Shown in pieces: positions 62,362 through 64,000 of a DNA stretch of 64,000 nt (positions are counted from its first letter, which is position 1; every line of letters starts with the position of its first letter). Both the position numbers and the translations under genes were made by a program. The notes under the pieces are model-generated. The model saw only the letters and a program-made list of their open reading frames with translations, had not been told where the DNA came from and ran no database searches. Origin of the DNA: Sphingopyxis macrogoltabida (GTDB lineage Bacteria > Pseudomonadota > Alphaproteobacteria > Sphingomonadales > Sphingomonadaceae); NCBI RefSeq assembly GCF_001314325.1, contig NZ_CP009429.1, forward strand, positions 4,278,501-4,342,500, given 5' to 3'.

Positions 62362-62810
62362 GAAAGCCGCTCCGGCATCATGTCGCCGGCGTCGGTCAGC
62401 ATGGCCAATGTGCGCGCATCGCGCTCGCCGCCGAACCAGCGCATGAGCGCGGCCGCGAACAACGGACGTCCGCTCACCGCCTCGAACAGGGTCAGCGAAG
62501 AGCGCAGCTTCGTCGCATCCACCTCGCCAAAGACGGCCACCGGATCGCTCGCGGACAGGTCCTGAAGCGCCTCGACGCATTCGACATAGCGCGCGCCGAG
62601 ATGCGGGTGCGCGAGATAGACCCGCGCCTCATCGGCCCCGCCAAGACCGTAAAGCTTCGCCATCGCGCTCCGGCCGAGACCCGTAAGCTGCGGGAAAATG
62701 AACCACATCCAGTGCGAACTCTTATGGCCCCGGCGAATCTCGCCGAGCGCTCGCGCATAGATTTGATCCTGCGCCTCTACGAACCGGTCGAGCCCGTCTT
62801 CCTTCGTCAT
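62358..62810 (-). CDS. DUF1810 family protein
   Basis: The 150-residue protein has the DUF1810 pattern: DLDRFVEAQ-like start (MTKEDGLDRFVEAQDQIYAR), HWMWFIFPQLTGLGRSAMAK and YLAHPHLGARYVECVEALQD. Function is not known; the fold is small and helical. The start at 62810 overlaps the SRAP stop as ATGA, so the two are co-translated. That places DUF1810 in an SOS-regulated pair. Confidence 0.9.
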   Translation of the reverse strand: MTKEDGLDRFVEAQDQIYARALGEIRRGHKSSHWMWFIFPQLTGLGRSAMAKLYGLGGADEARVYLAHPHLGARYVECVEALQDLSASDPVAVFGEVDATKLRSSLTLFEAVSGRPLFAAALMRWFGGERDARTLAMLTDAGDMMPERLS

Positions 62811-63424
62811 AGGGCGAGGGCGCCTTGCGCGGGCGGCTTGCCATAGACTTGCGATACATCGAGGCTCCCCTCGGGGAGCCATTTCAATATCTCGTCGGCC
62901 GGGACGCGCGGATCGAGCCAGGCCGCCCATTGATCGCGCGCGAGCGGGACGATCTGGCGATGGTGGTAGGGCGCGACGTCGGGACCGGCATCCATGGTCA
63001 GGAGGCTGAAGGCTTCGCCAACATGGCTGTCGCGCCATACGCCCGCCATGCAGAACCAGCGATGATCCTTCATCGTGAACAGCCATTTGTCCAAACGCTT
63101 CTGCGCCGGGTCGGTGGGGTCGGTGAACTCGTAGAAGCCGTCGCAGAGGACGAGGCATCGCTGCATGCCGAGATCGCGGCGCTCCGATCGCACATTATAG
63201 ACCGGCTTGCCGCCTTGCCCCGGCCAGCTCCAGCGCCGGTTGACGAGCGATCCGGAGGCCGCGCCGTCGCTGCTCTTCACGATCGGCGCGGTGTCGGTGA
63301 TGCGGACATCCTCGCGCGCGGGCACGTTCGGCGCGCCTTCGGGCATGTCGATATTGATCTCGAGCCCGTCAAAATCCTCGGCGATCGAAGCGATGTCGAC
63401 CTCGAGCCTGTAATCATTGCACAT
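62807..63424 (-). CDS. SRAP (YedK/HMCES) family protein
   Basis: The 205-residue protein has the catalytic cysteine at position 2 (MCNDYRLEV), the DNA-binding arginine region NVRSERRDLGMQRCLVLCDG, the FYEFTDP segment and the histidine in APYHHRQIVPL. SRAP proteins crosslink to abasic sites in single-stranded DNA and protect them. Its start is just downstream of a LexA box at 63460-63474, so SOS induction is likely. The family was named as SOS-associated because of such contexts. Confidence 0.92.
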   Translation of the reverse strand: MCNDYRLEVDIASIAEDFDGLEINIDMPEGAPNVPAREDVRITDTAPIVKSSDGAASGSLVNRRWSWPGQGGKPVYNVRSERRDLGMQRCLVLCDGFYEFTDPTDPAQKRLDKWLFTMKDHRWFCMAGVWRDSHVGEAFSLLTMDAGPDVAPYHHRQIVPLARDQWAAWLDPRVPADEILKWLPEGSLDVSQVYGKPPAQGALAL

Positions 63425-63459
63425 CGTCGGCCGTCCCCTGACCCTTGCGACTCACCATC

Positions 63460-63474
63460 GTTCCCATTATGTTC
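63460..63474. promoter_or_regulatory. LexA (SOS) box between divergent SRAP genes
   Basis: GTTC-CCATTAT-GTTC matches the alphaproteobacterial LexA box and resembles the one before imuA (same N7 length, similar centre). It lies 36 nt from the SRAP start on one side and 6 nt from a GTG of the SRAP-like gene on the other. One box may control both genes. Confidence 0.82.
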
Positions 63475-63479
63475 CGATT

Positions 63480-63992
63480 GTGAACCTGACGCCAACCCCA
63501 TTCGACTCGGAGGGTGCCGATAGTAGCGCCCGCGCCCTTATCAGGCGCAAGCCTGACGATATGACCAAGGTCGAAATGGTCAAAGCGATATGGGGAAGCG
63601 ATCCGCGGTTCAGCGACGGAATCAACTTTCGTTTCGTGCGATCGGAAGGCCGCGCATTCCCGAACCGGCGCTGCCTGATCCCGGCTTCCGAGTTTCGGAT
63701 GGGCACGGGCGATCATCGCTACCGGGTGACGCTCGACAGCGGCAATTTCTTCTACCTCGCCGCGATCTGGGATCCGCCGCTCGCCGACTGGCCGCTGTCC
63801 TACCGGATCCTGACGATCCCCGCGGGCGCCGATGTCATCCCCTATCAGCAGCGTCATGGCGTCATCATTCATCGCCGCGATGTGATGCACTGGCTCGACG
63901 GCACGCTGCCGAACGAGGTCCTGTTCGAGGAACCCCCGCGCCACACCTTCTTCGTCGATCCGCTTCGCGCGCAGGCCGAGCTTTCGCTATGA
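63480..63992 (+). CDS. SRAP-like protein lacking the catalytic N-terminus
   Basis: The 170-residue product has the SRAP core (AIWGSDPRFSDGINFRFVRS, RRCLIPASEFRMG, YRILTIPAGADVIPYQQRHG) but no MC start: the reactive cysteine that defines the family is missing. It also carries H in QQRHGVIIHRRD where SRAP proteins have a conserved histidine. The start is uncertain: a GTG at 63480 is close to the LexA box, and an ATG at 63561 gives a shorter protein. Both forms lack the cysteine. A divergent paralogue or a truncated gene is possible. Confidence 0.72.
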   Translation: MNLTPTPFDSEGADSSARALIRRKPDDMTKVEMVKAIWGSDPRFSDGINFRFVRSEGRAFPNRRCLIPASEFRMGTGDHRYRVTLDSGNFFYLAAIWDPPLADWPLSYRILTIPAGADVIPYQQRHGVIIHRRDVMHWLDGTLPNEVLFEEPPRHTFFVDPLRAQAELSL

Positions 63993-64000
63993 CGCGCGCC
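63989..64000 (+). CDS. Possible start of a following gene (truncated by window edge)
   Basis: An ATG at 63989 overlaps the SRAP-like stop as ATGA, the coupling pattern used repeatedly here. Only four codons (MTRA) are visible, so no product can be named. Confidence 0.3.

Larger units (their letters stand above)
22443..64000. mobile_element. Integrative and conjugative element (left end; right end beyond window)
   Basis: The segment starts at a partial tRNA-Gly, carries a tyrosine integrase next to it, and encodes a full trb-type mating-pair apparatus, a coupling protein and a relaxase. Three cargo blocks carry nuclease-like, HEPN and unknown genes. No right attachment repeat was found before base 64000. 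Whether the SOS block near the right edge belongs to the element is not decided by the sequence. Confidence 0.75.

Overview
The window is a high-GC alphaproteobacterial chromosome segment. Gene content points to a sphingomonad (Sphingopyxis- or Sphingobium-like): a MipA/OmpV protein, a TonB receptor with a sphingomonad-style plug, a trb-type conjugation cluster with several DUF736, DUF2840, DUF2285 and DUF2274 proteins, and an ImuA-ImuB-DnaE2 cassette. The genus is an inference from family knowledge, not from any marker gene.

Layout. Positions 1-22.4 kb are ordinary chromosome. They hold the N-terminus of dxs, small exported and membrane proteins, a MipA/OmpV outer-membrane protein, a Bax-inhibitor-1 membrane protein, a flavin monoamine oxidase with a divergent TetR regulator, and a secreted serine beta-lactamase-like hydrolase. 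Next comes a lipid- or alcohol-type catabolic locus (8.4-20.7 kb). One operon has a phosphotransferase, an SDR, an acyl-CoA dehydrogenase and a zinc alcohol dehydrogenase, with a divergent TetR. The other has a TetR, a TonB receptor, an SDR, a cupin, a second dehydrogenase, a membrane protein and an AMP-dependent acyl-CoA ligase. An intact 1422-bp IS256-family element with an 8-bp target duplication sits just upstream of the second TetR.

From 22.4 kb to the right edge the sequence reads as an integrative and conjugative element (ICE). Its left boundary is a 46-bp 3' fragment of tRNA-Gly(GCC), followed by a tyrosine integrase. Cargo 1 (23.9-29.1 kb) encodes two large nuclease-like proteins, including a CoiA-like/DUF2384 fusion. 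The trb type IV secretion operon fills 29.1-38.3 kb. Cargo 2 (38.5-43.1 kb) holds a membrane-anchored LuxR-type regulator, a RadC/winged-helix fusion, a HEPN protein and unknowns. The mobilisation block follows (43.1-51.3 kb): a ribbon-helix-helix protein, TraG, a DUF3363-type relaxase, a candidate oriT, a lytic transglycosylase, a TraF-like peptidase, an AlpA-like regulator, a frameshifted DUF2285 gene and DUF736 proteins. Cargo 3 (51.6-55.1 kb) has two HEPN proteins in tandem. The last part is an SOS module: imuA-imuB-dnaE2 behind a LexA box, and a divergent pair of SRAP-type genes around a second LexA box. An intact tRNA-Gly gene and the second attachment site are expected beyond the right edge.

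The best candidates for undescribed biology are the CoiA-DUF2384 fusion with its 1067-aa nuclease-like neighbour, the HEPN genes in two cargo regions, and the SRAP/SRAP-like divergent pair under LexA. No rRNA, intact tRNA or CRISPR array was seen.
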